A DNA stretch of 64,000 nt from Pseudomonadota bacterium (GTDB lineage: Bacteria > Pseudomonadota > Alphaproteobacteria > Micavibrionales > CSBR16-224): positions 2,070,735 through 2,134,734 of the forward strand of contig CP053449.1 in the NCBI GenBank assembly GCA_013285465.1, given 5' to 3'. The position numbers and the translations under genes were made by a program. Shown here piece after piece: positions 45,572-53,574 of this stretch. The number at the start of each line of letters is the position of its first letter. The first letter of the stretch is position 1. Under the pieces are notes generated by a model. That model did not search any database. It was given only the letters and a program-made list of their open reading frames with translations, and was not told the origin of the DNA.

Positions 45572-45576
45572 AAAAT

Positions 45577-45879
45577 ATGGCCAATGAAGCGCTTGTTGAA
45601 GATTACGAAATTTTCACCAATGACCGTAACGCCGTCGCATTCTTCCTGCTGCGCCATTCGGCGCTGGATGAAAACCGCGAAAAAGGCCCGTTTCTGTTCG
45701 CCGTACAGGATAATAACACCGTCATTGTCGGTACCGAGGCACATCATGCCATTTTCCCCAATGTCGCCCGGGATGTGATCAACGCCATTAAAGAGCGTAA
45801 TGCCATCCTGCTGGTTGAATTCGAGAATCAGGCGCCGTTCCGCTGCACGCCCTGCTATCTGTCACCGAATAGCGGTTGA
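45577..45879 (+). CDS. Small acidic protein, unknown
   Basis: A 100-residue protein with AAGGAT upstream. It looks like a compact alpha/beta domain: AFFLLRHSALDENREKGPFL, then FAVQDNNTVIVGTEAHHA, a helix, and AILLVEFENQAPF. It ends with a CTPC cysteine pair close to the C-terminus. No signal or TM. Not recognised. It ends just before a strong terminator, so it closes the two-gene unit. Confidence 0.6.
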   Translation: MANEALVEDYEIFTNDRNAVAFFLLRHSALDENREKGPFLFAVQDNNTVIVGTEAHHAIFPNVARDVINAIKERNAILLVEFENQAPFRCTPCYLSPNSG

Positions 45880-45909
45880 CGCTTTAACAGTTTCCTCCAA
45901 AGAAAAGTT

Positions 45910-45940
45910 CGCCTGTTTTCTTTGAAAACAGGCGGCTTTT
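45910..45940 (+). terminator. Intrinsic terminator after the small gene pair
   Basis: An 11-bp stem CGCCTGTTTTC / GAAAACAGGCG with a TTT loop, followed by GCTTTT. Confidence 0.8.
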
Positions 45941-45952
45941 CGTGCGCTTTCC

Positions 45953-45981
45953 TTGACAAAAATATATGATTATGTTAAAAA
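45953..45981 (+). promoter_or_regulatory. Promoter of the tandem two-TM protein pair
   Basis: TTGACA (45953-45958) with a 16-17 base spacer to TTAAAA/TAAAAA (45975-45981). The -10 is weak. The in-frame TTG here overlaps the -35 box, so it is not a start codon. Confidence 0.5.
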
Positions 45982-46027
45982 TAACCCCTTGAACGGCGAT
46001 GTATTTTCCAAGAGGGATTCTAAAATA

Positions 46028-46714
46028 ATGGCACTTGAAAAAGCTGGGAAAGCCCTGAAAAGCACAGGCGGCGGCATTGCCTATTATACGGCACTGGCGG
46101 CGATTCCGCTTTCAGCCATTTTTGCCTTGAATAATGATATTGCAGATTACAATGACGGCACCACTGCCGACAGTCAGGCCGCTGTTGCCGAATATACCGC
46201 GCAAAGCCAAGATATGATGGGGCTTTACAACTCCATTGCCGCCCTAGAAGAGGCCTCCGCCCGCCAGAACAGTCCTGATGAGGTCATCGCCTTTCAAAAC
46301 CGCATCGTCGATATCAAGCGCGATCTGATTACGCAAGGCGATGCGTTGGAAAGCAAAATTTTAAATGACGCAAGGCTGACCGAGCAGGATTACCGTTTTC
46401 TGGATGAAAATCTTGAAATTGAAGCCACCGACTATGTCGATCTTCCCGCCGGCGAACGCTATTTGGAAGAAGCACGCGCCGCCGCACAGGGAGAAACAGC
46501 TGCAGATAAAACGCCGCAAATCATGGAAGCCATGAACGGTTACGACGACGGGCGCTTTGGCTCTGTCATGTTATCGCTCTTGATCGGCTTTGTAACAATC
46601 GTCGTCGGCGGCGGCGCTTTTATCAGCTCCGGCACCAGTGAAGATTTACGCAAAACCGCTGCCAACAGCCTGATCAAAGCAGGCCAGAAACGCCGCCGCA
46701 AACCGCAGCATTAA
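46028..46714 (+). CDS. Two-TM membrane protein, tandem paralog 1 (STGGG family)
   Basis: A 228-residue protein. The cytoplasmic N-terminus contains KALKSTGGGIAYY, then TM1 (TALAAIPLSAIFAL). A mainly helical acidic segment of about 145 residues follows (TADSQAAVAEYTAQSQ, LTEQDYRFLDENL, TDYVDLPAGERYLEEARA), then TM2 (VMLSLLIGFVTIVVGGGAF) and a basic tail ending RRRKPQH. The next gene repeats this plan motif by motif. Family not recognised. ATG 46028 is used; upstream in-frame codons lie over the promoter. GAGGGA is 11 bases upstream. Confidence 0.65.
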   Translation: MALEKAGKALKSTGGGIAYYTALAAIPLSAIFALNNDIADYNDGTTADSQAAVAEYTAQSQDMMGLYNSIAALEEASARQNSPDEVIAFQNRIVDIKRDLITQGDALESKILNDARLTEQDYRFLDENLEIEATDYVDLPAGERYLEEARAAAQGETAADKTPQIMEAMNGYDDGRFGSVMLSLLIGFVTIVVGGGAFISSGTSEDLRKTAANSLIKAGQKRRRKPQH

Positions 46715-46728
46715 GGGATGTATCCACC

Positions 46729-47418
46729 ATGTATAGCGACCATGAATCAAAATCCGGTAAATTTCTGCGCAGTACGGGCGGCGGTATCGCTTATTACGGC
46801 AGCTTGGTTGCTGCGCCGATTGCGTTGATTTTCGGCATTTCCTCCATCGGTCCTGATTACAATAAAACAACAAATCCGGACAGTCAGACCGCGCTTGCCG
46901 CCTATACGCAGGAAGGACAATCCCTGACACAGCTGTTTGACGAAGCAAAAATGCTGCGCGAAGCCGCCGTCAACCAAAACACGCCGGAAACGGCACTGGA
47001 TTTCCAGCACAATGCCATTGAGCGTGAAACGCAGCTCCGCGCACTGGGGCAGGATTTTGCCAGCCGCGTCCTGACCGACAGCAAACTAACGGAAGGCGAT
47101 TACACCGCCCTGCGCGGAAATCTCACGATTGATGAAACCGAATATGTGTCCCTGCCCATCGGTGCGCCGACACTGGAAGAAGCGCGTGCGACCGTCTCCG
47201 GCGATGATGTGCAGGCACAAGCCACAGAAATTCGTCAGATGATGAGCGATTTCGACGATATGAGAGATCTACGCTTTGGTACGTCTTTTGCTATTTTTAT
47301 GCTGTCTCTCATCGGCGGTATTGCTTTTTGTGTCAGCGGCACAGCCGACAACAAGCGTTATGACCTTGCCCGCGGGCTGGACAAGCTAGCTCAAAAACGC
47401 CTCAAGCCGAAACATTAA
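46729..47418 (+). CDS. Two-TM membrane protein, tandem paralog 2 (STGGG family)
   Basis: A 229-residue protein, 14 bases after paralog 1. Shared landmarks are FLRSTGGGIAYYGSL (TM1 start), NPDSQTALAAYTQEGQS, NTPETALDFQHNAIERETQLRALG, LTEGDYTALRGNL, TEYVSLPIGAPTLEEARA, then TM2 (FAIFMLSLIGGIAFCVSG) and a basic tail ending RLKPKH. The pair arose by tandem duplication. The large central segment sits between the two TMs, outside the cytoplasm if the basic ends are inside. Function unknown. Confidence 0.65.
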   Translation: MYSDHESKSGKFLRSTGGGIAYYGSLVAAPIALIFGISSIGPDYNKTTNPDSQTALAAYTQEGQSLTQLFDEAKMLREAAVNQNTPETALDFQHNAIERETQLRALGQDFASRVLTDSKLTEGDYTALRGNLTIDETEYVSLPIGAPTLEEARATVSGDDVQAQATEIRQMMSDFDDMRDLRFGTSFAIFMLSLIGGIAFCVSGTADNKRYDLARGLDKLAQKRLKPKH

Positions 47419-47420
47419 GC

Positions 47421-48038
47421 TTACAGATCATCTTCCTGTTCAGGGGATTCGAATGCCTCATGGATAACACGGCCGCCGCCCGGCACCAGACCAAGGTCAC
47501 GCGCCGTGCCGCCGTTTAATTCCAGTACCGCCCAGACGCGCGATCCGGAATGGATGGACGCCTTTGAACGCGGTTCGGCATTTTCATGCAGTTTCGCCAC
47601 TGTACCGTCACGGTTTAAAAACAGAATATCCAGCGGCAGATGCGTGTCCTTCATCCAGAAGGAACGCTCTTTCACATCCCAGAACAGGAACAGCATACCG
47701 GAATCCTTATCCAGGCGGCGGCGATGCATCAGCCCGCGGCGGCGCTGGGCATCATTAGCGGCAACCTCAACGCGGAACTGGGTTTCATGCCCGTCAGGAC
47801 TCAGCACAACCAGCTGATTTTCCGATGCCGTCAGTTTGGAAGAATCGACATAGATTTCATCACTATCGTCAAAATCAAAGCCGATCAGCTCTTTCAGCGG
47901 GAATTCCGGCCCGGTATTGTGACACATGACTTCATTATATTTCGGCATCAGCACGAAATAACCCCATGCCGTCACGCCCGCAAATATGATAAAGGCGGGG
48001 ATCACAATGAAGACCAGTATTTTTTTCAAACGTCTCAT
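47421..48038 (-). CDS. DUF192 protein, membrane-anchored
   Basis: A 205-residue protein with an N-terminal TM anchor (ILVFIVIPAFIIFAGVTAW), then the DUF192 domain (about 85-195: FRVEVAANDAQRRRGLMHRR, GMLFLFWDVKERSFWMKDTHLPLDILFL, VLELNGGTARDLGLVPGG). The family is widespread and its exact role is unclear. It is convergent with the second tandem paralog (2-base gap) and lies downstream of the ion transporter gene. Confidence 0.88.
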   Translation of the reverse strand: MRRLKKILVFIVIPAFIIFAGVTAWGYFVLMPKYNEVMCHNTGPEFPLKELIGFDFDDSDEIYVDSSKLTASENQLVVLSPDGHETQFRVEVAANDAQRRRGLMHRRRLDKDSGMLFLFWDVKERSFWMKDTHLPLDILFLNRDGTVAKLHENAEPRSKASIHSGSRVWAVLELNGGTARDLGLVPGGGRVIHEAFESPEQEDDL

Positions 48039-48063
48039 GCATCCATCCTAAAAGTACGGAAGC

Positions 48064-49425
48064 CTAGTGTAAATAGACAAACCACGCATAGACGGACGCA
48101 ACCGTCATGGTCACCAACATCAACGGAAAGCCGAATTTCAGGAAGCGCATGAAGGAAATACGCTCCCCCGCACGTTCGGCAAATCCCGCAACAATCAAAT
48201 TGGCACTGGCACCGACCAGTGATCCGTTACCGCCGAAACAGGCGCCCAGCGACAAACACCACCAAAGCGGCATCAAAGCCTGATCACCGCCCAGATTGGG
48301 CCCCATCGCCTTAATCATCGGAATCATCGTCGCCACAAAAGGAATATTATCCACAATCGTGGACGCAATCGCCGACACCCATAAAATCAGCATGCCGGTC
48401 ATCGCAATATTTCCTTCGGTAAAGGCCAGAAATTTATGCGCAAAAATACTCAGCAGCCCGGTCGTTTCCACACCATAGACGATGATAAACAGACCGATGA
48501 AGAAAAAGATGGTTTCCCATTCCACGGTATTCAGTGCGCTATGCACTTTTTTGGACTGTGTTTCCGGAGATTTGCGCCAACCATCCATCAGCAGCAGCAA
48601 CGCCGCACAGAACAGTGCCACCGTTCCCGGCTGGTAACCCATATCATGTCCGGCGGTAAAGCCCAGCAAAGCCAGTCCCATAGCAATTCCGGATTTCACC
48701 AGCAGTACTTTGTCATTCAGCGCCTCTTTCTCGTTATAGGACATGATATAAGCGCGGTCTTTATCACTGGTTTTCAGCTTGCGCCCCCACATGACATCAA
48801 AAATCAACATCATCAAAACCATGGTAATCAGTGCCGGCGGCCCGACATTATAGACAAAATCCATAAAGCTGAGATCAACAGCCGATCCGATCAGAATATT
48901 GGGCGGATCACCGATCAATGTTGCCGTACCGCCGATATTTGACGCGAAAATCTGCGTGAACAAAAACGGAAAAGCCGGAAGTTTTAACTGATCGACCAGC
49001 AGCAGCGTCACCGGCACAATCAGCATCACCGTTGTCACATTATCCAGCAAAGCCGAGAAAACAGCCGTGATGATTGATAACCCGACCATCAAAAGACGCG
49101 GATCACCGCGCACAAATTTGGCCGTTAAAATCGCTATATATTGAAAAATACCGCTTTTCTTGGAGACGCCGACAATGGTCATCATACCGACCAGCAGCGC
49201 AATCGTATTGAAATCAACACCGCGAATGGCCGCCGACTGGTTCAAAACCCCCGTCAACACCATCAATCCGGCACCGATCAGCGACACCACGGCGCGGTTA
49301 ACACGCTCGGTAATAATCACCGCATAAGCGGCAACCAGTATCACCGCCGCCGTTATCAACGGATCCAATCCGAAAATCACATCCGGCGTAAATGTTTCTC
49401 CGCCGCCACCATGCCCTACAACCAT
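48064..49425 (-). CDS. ArsB/NhaD-superfamily ion transporter
   Basis: A 453-residue protein with about eleven hydrophobic segments. Family landmarks of the ion transporter (IT) superfamily are LDNVTTVMLIVPVTLLLVDQL, the GGTATLIGDPPNILIGSA loop, and in the second half ASTIVDNIPFVATMIPMIKA and GGNGSLVGASANLIVAGFAE. This inverted repeat fits NhaD-type Na+/H+ antiporters or P-protein-like transporters; the ion is not decided by sequence alone. A CBS-domain gene lies just upstream on the same strand, suggesting nucleotide-linked regulation (inference). Confidence 0.85.
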   Translation of the reverse strand: MVVGHGGGGETFTPDVIFGLDPLITAAVILVAAYAVIITERVNRAVVSLIGAGLMVLTGVLNQSAAIRGVDFNTIALLVGMMTIVGVSKKSGIFQYIAILTAKFVRGDPRLLMVGLSIITAVFSALLDNVTTVMLIVPVTLLLVDQLKLPAFPFLFTQIFASNIGGTATLIGDPPNILIGSAVDLSFMDFVYNVGPPALITMVLMMLIFDVMWGRKLKTSDKDRAYIMSYNEKEALNDKVLLVKSGIAMGLALLGFTAGHDMGYQPGTVALFCAALLLLMDGWRKSPETQSKKVHSALNTVEWETIFFFIGLFIIVYGVETTGLLSIFAHKFLAFTEGNIAMTGMLILWVSAIASTIVDNIPFVATMIPMIKAMGPNLGGDQALMPLWWCLSLGACFGGNGSLVGASANLIVAGFAERAGERISFMRFLKFGFPLMLVTMTVASVYAWFVYLH

Positions 49426-49446
49426 TTTTCTTTAATCCTTTTTTTC

Positions 49447-49917
49447 TTATTCTTCTTTGAATGCGCGGCGGCGCAACAGCTCTTCGATCAGCGACTGTTT
49501 AGAGACAATACCGATCAGTTTGCGCGTATCGGCTTTCAGAACCGCCATCGGGGCATCATATTTATAAATCATATGCACCATTGCCCAAAAAACTTCGTCT
49601 TCCCGTAAAACCGGGCGTTCGGTATCCACGACATCGCCGATTTTCATTTTATAAACATCACCCAGCTTATCGACAACCTGTTGGTCAGTGCCGTGCAGAA
49701 AATCCAGATCATCCACACCGCCTTCAGCCAATACGGATTTCGGTAAAAGCTGTTTTAGAACCTGACGGAAATGGAACATGCCGATATAGTTTCCACGGCC
49801 GTCCACAACGGGCATGGAACGGATCCGTTCTTTCAGCAAACGCTCCATGCCTTTACCGACCGTATCTTTCGGTGATACCGTCAGCGGATTTTTTAGCATA
49901 GCGGATATACAGGACAT
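49447..49917 (-). CDS. CBS-domain pair protein
   Basis: A 156-residue soluble protein of two CBS domains (NPLTVSPKDTVGKGMERLL with IRSMPVVDGRGNYIGMF; then DVVDTERPVLREDEVFWAMVH with APMAVLKADTRKLIGIVSKQ). Such modules bind adenosyl ligands and regulate linked proteins. It lies 21 bases before the NhaD/ArsB-like transporter gene, the probable partner. Confidence 0.88.
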   Translation of the reverse strand: MSCISAMLKNPLTVSPKDTVGKGMERLLKERIRSMPVVDGRGNYIGMFHFRQVLKQLLPKSVLAEGGVDDLDFLHGTDQQVVDKLGDVYKMKIGDVVDTERPVLREDEVFWAMVHMIYKYDAPMAVLKADTRKLIGIVSKQSLIEELLRRRAFKEE

Positions 49918-49953
49918 TGTTCAAAAGACCCTTTCTTCGTGACGATGGTTTTA

Positions 49954-50811
49954 TTATCCGTTCACTGCCGCATTTCCGGCAGGGTTCGAAAAAGGAAGAG
50001 ACTGACGCAAAATACCGCCGGACAAAACTTGCTCGACCCGCACGGCCAGCCCCGTCTTTTCATCCAGTTCGACGAATAATCCCGCCAGCGTTACCCGCTC
50101 ATCCTCATCGGGATCCATCGGCGGTTTCGGTACTTTATGGCGGAAACGGTTGATCGCGCCTTCCTTGTGAAAACCCAGAACGCTGTCATAGCAGCCGCAC
50201 ATGCCGGCATCGGTCTGAAACGCCGTGCCGCCCGGCAATATCTGATAATCCGATGTCGGAACATGGGTATGCGTGCCGACAACCACGGACACACGGCCAT
50301 CAAAATGATGACCGAAAGCCTGCATCTCGCTGGTGGCTTCGCCATGAACATCAACGATAATGCTTTGCACATCGCGACCCAGCGTATATTTCTGCAATAA
50401 ATTCTGCATTTTCACGAAAGGGTCATCAACCATATCAAACATGAACAGGCGCAGCATCATATTCACAACCAGCACTTTTGCACCGCCCGCCGTCTGCAAC
50501 ATCACCGATCCGCGTCCCGGCATCGTATCCGACAAATTCAAGGGACGCAGCAAACGGTCGTCTTTTTCAATATAGGGAATAATTTCGCGCTGATCCCAGA
50601 CATGATTACCGGTGGTAATGCAGTCCACACCCGCATCATATAAATCCGCGCAAACATCCGGCGTAATGCCGCGCCCCTTTACCGCATTCTCGCCATTGAC
50701 GACAACGCAATCCAGCGCCCATTCGCGGCGCCAGACAGGCAGCAAACGCGCAATTTCACGGCAAGCAGCCGCGCTGACCACATCGCCCAGAAAAAGAAAC
50801 CGTATTGTCAT
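49954..50811 (-). CDS. YmdB-type metallophosphoesterase (TIGR00282 family)
   Basis: A 285-residue enzyme with the dimetal motifs of the YmdB family: FLGDVVSAAACRE, VVNGENAVKGRGIT, DCITTGNHVWDQREI, IIVDVHGEATSEMQAFG, and VVVGTHTHVPTSD. Members hydrolyse cyclic nucleotides or related phosphodiesters. It normally follows the 5-formyl-THF cyclo-ligase in alphaproteobacteria, as here. The C-terminus has a short extension after the core. Confidence 0.9.
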   Translation of the reverse strand: MTIRFLFLGDVVSAAACREIARLLPVWRREWALDCVVVNGENAVKGRGITPDVCADLYDAGVDCITTGNHVWDQREIIPYIEKDDRLLRPLNLSDTMPGRGSVMLQTAGGAKVLVVNMMLRLFMFDMVDDPFVKMQNLLQKYTLGRDVQSIIVDVHGEATSEMQAFGHHFDGRVSVVVGTHTHVPTSDYQILPGGTAFQTDAGMCGCYDSVLGFHKEGAINRFRHKVPKPPMDPDEDERVTLAGLFVELDEKTGLAVRVEQVLSGGILRQSLPFSNPAGNAAVNG

Positions 50812-50872
50812 TGAAAATTAATCCTTCACACCTCTTGAGAACTAGACCCTGAAATCCGGGGCGCGCAGAGGC

Positions 50873-51469
50873 TCAGAAACGGTCAATCATACGTTCCGTT
50901 ACCACGCAATCCAGCACGACATCATGCGGCTCGACCGGCAGTAATTCCACGGATTTTTGAACACTAAAGCCGATACCGACGACTTCCACCGGTTTCTTCG
51001 CACGCAGTGCCGCGATCGTCCGGTCGTAATAGCCGCCGCCGTAACCAAGACGTTGCCCGCGGCGGTCATAAGCCACCAGCGGCACCAGCAGAATATCCGG
51101 ATCAAGTGTTTCAGCCACGGGATCGTTTTTATCGGGAACGGGAATACCGTGCGCCCCTTGCACCATTTTCACCGTGCTTGCCCAGCCGCGGAAAATCAGC
51201 GGTTCGTCTTCACGTGCGATGACCGGCAATGCACAGCGATGTCCGCCCGAAGATAGATGCATCAGCACGGGACGGATATCCGCCTCGCCATGGACGGGCC
51301 AATATCCGGCGATAACTTTGTTTTTAAAGTCGAAATTATTGAGAACCTTGCTGGCGATTTCAGCAGCATAATGCTGTTCTACAACGGGAGAAATTTTGCG
51401 GCGTTCAGTCAAAAAGAGTTCTCTGAGGCTTTTTTTATCAGAGGCAGGCATATGCTGTCGCGCTTCCAT
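50873..51469 (-). CDS. 5-formyltetrahydrofolate cyclo-ligase
   Basis: A 198-residue enzyme that converts 5-formyl-THF to 5,10-methenyl-THF with ATP. Typical segments are KKSLRELFLTERRKISPV, IAGYWPVHGEADIRPVL, and the C-terminal LLVPLVAYDRRGQRLGYGGGYYDRTIAAL with the ATP-binding loop. It lies downstream of the 6S RNA gene on the same strand, the arrangement of ssrS-ygfA (fau) in many proteobacteria. A second in-frame Met at residue 7 is possible. Confidence 0.93.
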   Translation of the reverse strand: MEARQHMPASDKKSLRELFLTERRKISPVVEQHYAAEIASKVLNNFDFKNKVIAGYWPVHGEADIRPVLMHLSSGGHRCALPVIAREDEPLIFRGWASTVKMVQGAHGIPVPDKNDPVAETLDPDILLVPLVAYDRRGQRLGYGGGYYDRTIAALRAKKPVEVVGIGFSVQKSVELLPVEPHDVVLDCVVTERMIDRF

Positions 51470-51659
51470 TTTTTTATCTTCCTTCCTGCTTTAGAACGAT
51501 GTCTCCAAAATTAAACCATGTTACGAAATAAATGACAAGAGCGATTGGGCATAAACAATTGCGAAAAAAGACAATTATTTTCCAGAACTTTAAAATGAGT
51601 GGATTACGGGCTGTTTGATCGGGACAGATTCTAACAAAACCGGAGAAGTATTATAAAGT

Positions 51660-51824
51660 GGTGAGGGTGCCACATATGCCGTGGACTGTCTTATCCGCAA
51701 GTGGCCCTGGTCTACCAGGTGGGCACCGCAATAACCGGACCTCGATCCGGCCAGAGGCAGCTCCCGAGCGAATGTTTGTCGGCCTCTGCGATATAGAATC
51801 TCACGCACACCGCAGCACCCTCAT
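51660..51824 (-). ncRNA. ssrS: 6S RNA
   Basis: About 165 bases on the minus strand between zapA and the folate cyclo-ligase gene, the classic ssrS place. The ends pair (GAGGGTGC / GCACCCTC). The 5' arm reads CTGCGGTGTGCGTGAG, aligned with the E. coli CTGAGATGTTCGCAAG. The 3' arm has CACGGCAT opposite the E. coli GGCGGCAT. The region of the central bubble carries a small hairpin CCTGG-TAGA-CCAGG, like the E. coli CCTTGAACC hairpin. A further stem CCGGA/TCCGG lies near the apex. The exact ends are estimated. 6S RNA binds sigma-70 RNA polymerase and lowers transcription in stationary phase. A covariance model search would confirm it. Confidence 0.82.
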
Positions 51825-51839
51825 AAACTTAGACGTAGA

Positions 51840-51869
51840 ATAATATCGGCTAACAAAAACAAAAAGCAA
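51840..51869 (-). promoter_or_regulatory. Probable promoter of 6S RNA
   Basis: On the minus strand, TTGCTT (plus positions 51864-51869), an 18-base spacer, and TATTAT (51840-51845). Transcription would start about 8-16 bases before the predicted 5' end of 6S RNA. Confidence 0.55.
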
Positions 51870-51883
51870 AACATCCTGCGCCT

Positions 51884-51990
51884 CTAGAGCGCACAGCGTT
51901 CAATAGGGGACAGGCGCAAGGAGCGAAGTGTACGTACAAGTACATGAGCGACGCAGCAACGCAGCCCATATTGAACGATGGGTGCTCTAG
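51884..51990. repeat. Palindromic element at the end of zapA
   Basis: Arms CTAGAGC...GTTCAAT (51884-51904) and ATTGAAC...GCTCTAG (51970-51990) form an imperfect 21-bp inverted repeat with 18 matches. The inner region has a second small palindrome TGTAC-gtacaa-GTACA set in purine-rich AAGGAGCGAAG and ATGAGCGACGCAGCAACGC. The right arm contains the zapA stop codon. From memory, very similar AAGGAGCGAA...GTAC...GAGCGAC elements recur in other proteobacterial genomes, so a dispersed REP-like repeat is likely. It can also act as a terminator or RNA-processing stem between zapA and 6S RNA. Confidence 0.7.
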
Positions 51991-52394
51991 CCGAAAGCTT
52001 CGACTTTGGCCGTCAGACCTTCAACACGCGCCGTCAGCTGTTCAATCACTGCCAGCACCTGCTGCTTTTCAGCTTCCAGACGCTCCAGCGTTTCTTCCAG
52101 CTCTGCAATTGCGGCATCATCCGCAACATCGGCACCGGCATCCGTTTCCTCCGGCGCATCCATTTTCAGCGGCGAACCGAGACCGGCGTTTTCGCGTGCT
52201 TCCAGTGCCTCATTGGCCAGCAGTAACGCCGCCAGCACCATCAGATGGGAATCGTTATACGCAGCACCCGAACGGCTGATTTCCTTGATGCGCTGATCGA
52301 CATAAGTCGCCAGATCCAGCACACGGCCTTCCTGCCCGACATCACAGGCGATGTCATAGCCGCGGCCATTAATATTGATGGTGATTTCCGACAC
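51987..52394 (-). CDS. zapA: Cell division protein ZapA
   Basis: A 135-residue protein. The N-terminal ZapA domain (SEITININGRGYDIACDVGQ, DLATYVDQRIKEISRSG, LMVLAALLLANEALEARE) is followed by an acidic linker and a C-terminal coiled coil (IAELEETLERLEAEKQQVLA). It cross-links FtsZ filaments at midcell. It is longer than E. coli ZapA (109) because of the linker. It lies downstream of the DUF4164 gene with a 5-base gap. Its stop codon lies within a palindromic repeat. Confidence 0.9.
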   Translation of the reverse strand: MSEITININGRGYDIACDVGQEGRVLDLATYVDQRIKEISRSGAAYNDSHLMVLAALLLANEALEARENAGLGSPLKMDAPEETDAGADVADDAAIAELEETLERLEAEKQQVLAVIEQLTARVEGLTAKVEAFG

Positions 52395-52399
52395 GGCTC

Positions 52400-52618
52400 T
52401 TACTCCTCGGCCAGCAGGGTTTCCAAACGCGCGATCGTGCTGTCAAGCTTGTTGGCCAGCGCCTTTTTAAACCGGCGGTCATTTTCATTGGCAAATGCGA
52501 ACAGTTCGGGCTCCCCTTGCATTGTCGCAAGCTCTTTTCCGTGCGTATCCAGATGTTTTTCAAGGCGGGCGACCGCTTTTTCCAGATGCTTCAATGCCGG
52601 CAAGACTGTTTCCTTCAT
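52400..52618 (-). CDS. DUF4164 coiled-coil protein next to zapA
   Basis: A 72-residue helical protein (ALKHLEKAVARLEKHLDTHG, then ANENDRRFKKALANKLDSTI and ARLETLLAEE). The heptad pattern and position directly before zapA match the DUF4164 proteins of alphaproteobacteria, which may help ZapA. ATG 52618 has AGGGG about 11 bases upstream. An in-frame upstream start would add 12 residues without a good site. Confidence 0.75.
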   Translation of the reverse strand: MKETVLPALKHLEKAVARLEKHLDTHGKELATMQGEPELFAFANENDRRFKKALANKLDSTIARLETLLAEE

Positions 52619-52731
52619 GGTGTCAGAACCCCTAAGATGTAATCGCTGTAACAACGATCATAGAAATTTTTTTCGCAAAGATCAAGCGCTCGCACGGTCT
52701 GAAACAGATTCAAACCGTGCGATGCCTAAAA

Positions 52732-53574
52732 TCAGTTCCGGTGTTTGGTAAACCATGTCGGTTTTTTGTATTCTTTGACCGAACGTTTTGCTACGCGGTT
52801 AAAGGTTCCCAGCGTTTCCGCCGCCATACCGTAAAGCGAACGCACGCCGCGGACGATCACATCCGGCACTGCTGCCACAAGGCCGAAAGCGTAGGCCAGC
52901 GAGCCTTTGACCGTATTTTTAACGGTGGCAATACGCTCTTTACGAACATTGCTGCTCAGCGCTTTTTTCGCGGCTTTTTCTTCCGCTTGCGCGGTCTTCA
53001 GATCAGCTTTCAGTTCCTTTTCCGTCGTACGGTAGGTTTCGGCATTTTCTTTATTCACCGTATCGGTTTCCTGACGCAGCGTTGATTGTGCGCCGGACAG
53101 CTCTTTCTTTTCTTCCTGCAGTTTTTGCAGCGCCTGTTTCAGCTGTGCTTCCAGTGAATGGATTTCCTTATAGCGCGAGTCGACGGTTTTTGTGAAACGG
53201 TCAACGCTCTCTTGAGAAACGCGCAGCTTTTCCGCCGCCTGCTCATCCAGCTGGGTGCGCAGCTTTTCCAGTTTTACGGGCAGGCCGGTTTTCTTTTCAA
53301 CGGCCACTTCCTGCGCCTGCTGGAACGGCTCTTCAAACTGTTCTTTCACGGCAATGGTTTTTGCCTTTTCTTCGCGCAAAATTTGCAAGGGCGATTTACG
53401 TCCCTTCGGAGCAACCGGTGCCTCTTCGGCGGTTTCAGCCGCAGCGGCAACAGCCGTATGCGCATCATCGGTTTCAGCCGTATCAACCGTTTTCGGCGCT
53501 TCCGGTGCGTCGCCCTCAATAAGATCCATATCTTTTTGCGGTTCCTGAACGTCTTTTTGGTCTTTTTTAGCCAT
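52732..53574 (-). CDS. Long coiled-coil protein with C-terminal hydrophobic helix, unknown
   Basis: A 280-residue protein with AAAAGGGTAGAAAG before the ATG. The N-terminal third is acidic and Ala/Glu/Pro-rich. Residues about 70-215 form a predicted coiled coil (KLEKLRTQLDEQAAEKLRVS, HSLEAQLKQALQKLQEEKKE). A mildly hydrophobic segment (GSLAYAFGLVAAVPDVIVRGV) and a basic tail with KKPTWFTKHRN follow. No family recognised. Proximity to zapA and DUF4164 on the same strand makes a structural or division-related role possible, but nothing proves it. Confidence 0.6.
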   Translation of the reverse strand: MAKKDQKDVQEPQKDMDLIEGDAPEAPKTVDTAETDDAHTAVAAAAETAEEAPVAPKGRKSPLQILREEKAKTIAVKEQFEEPFQQAQEVAVEKKTGLPVKLEKLRTQLDEQAAEKLRVSQESVDRFTKTVDSRYKEIHSLEAQLKQALQKLQEEKKELSGAQSTLRQETDTVNKENAETYRTTEKELKADLKTAQAEEKAAKKALSSNVRKERIATVKNTVKGSLAYAFGLVAAVPDVIVRGVRSLYGMAAETLGTFNRVAKRSVKEYKKPTWFTKHRN

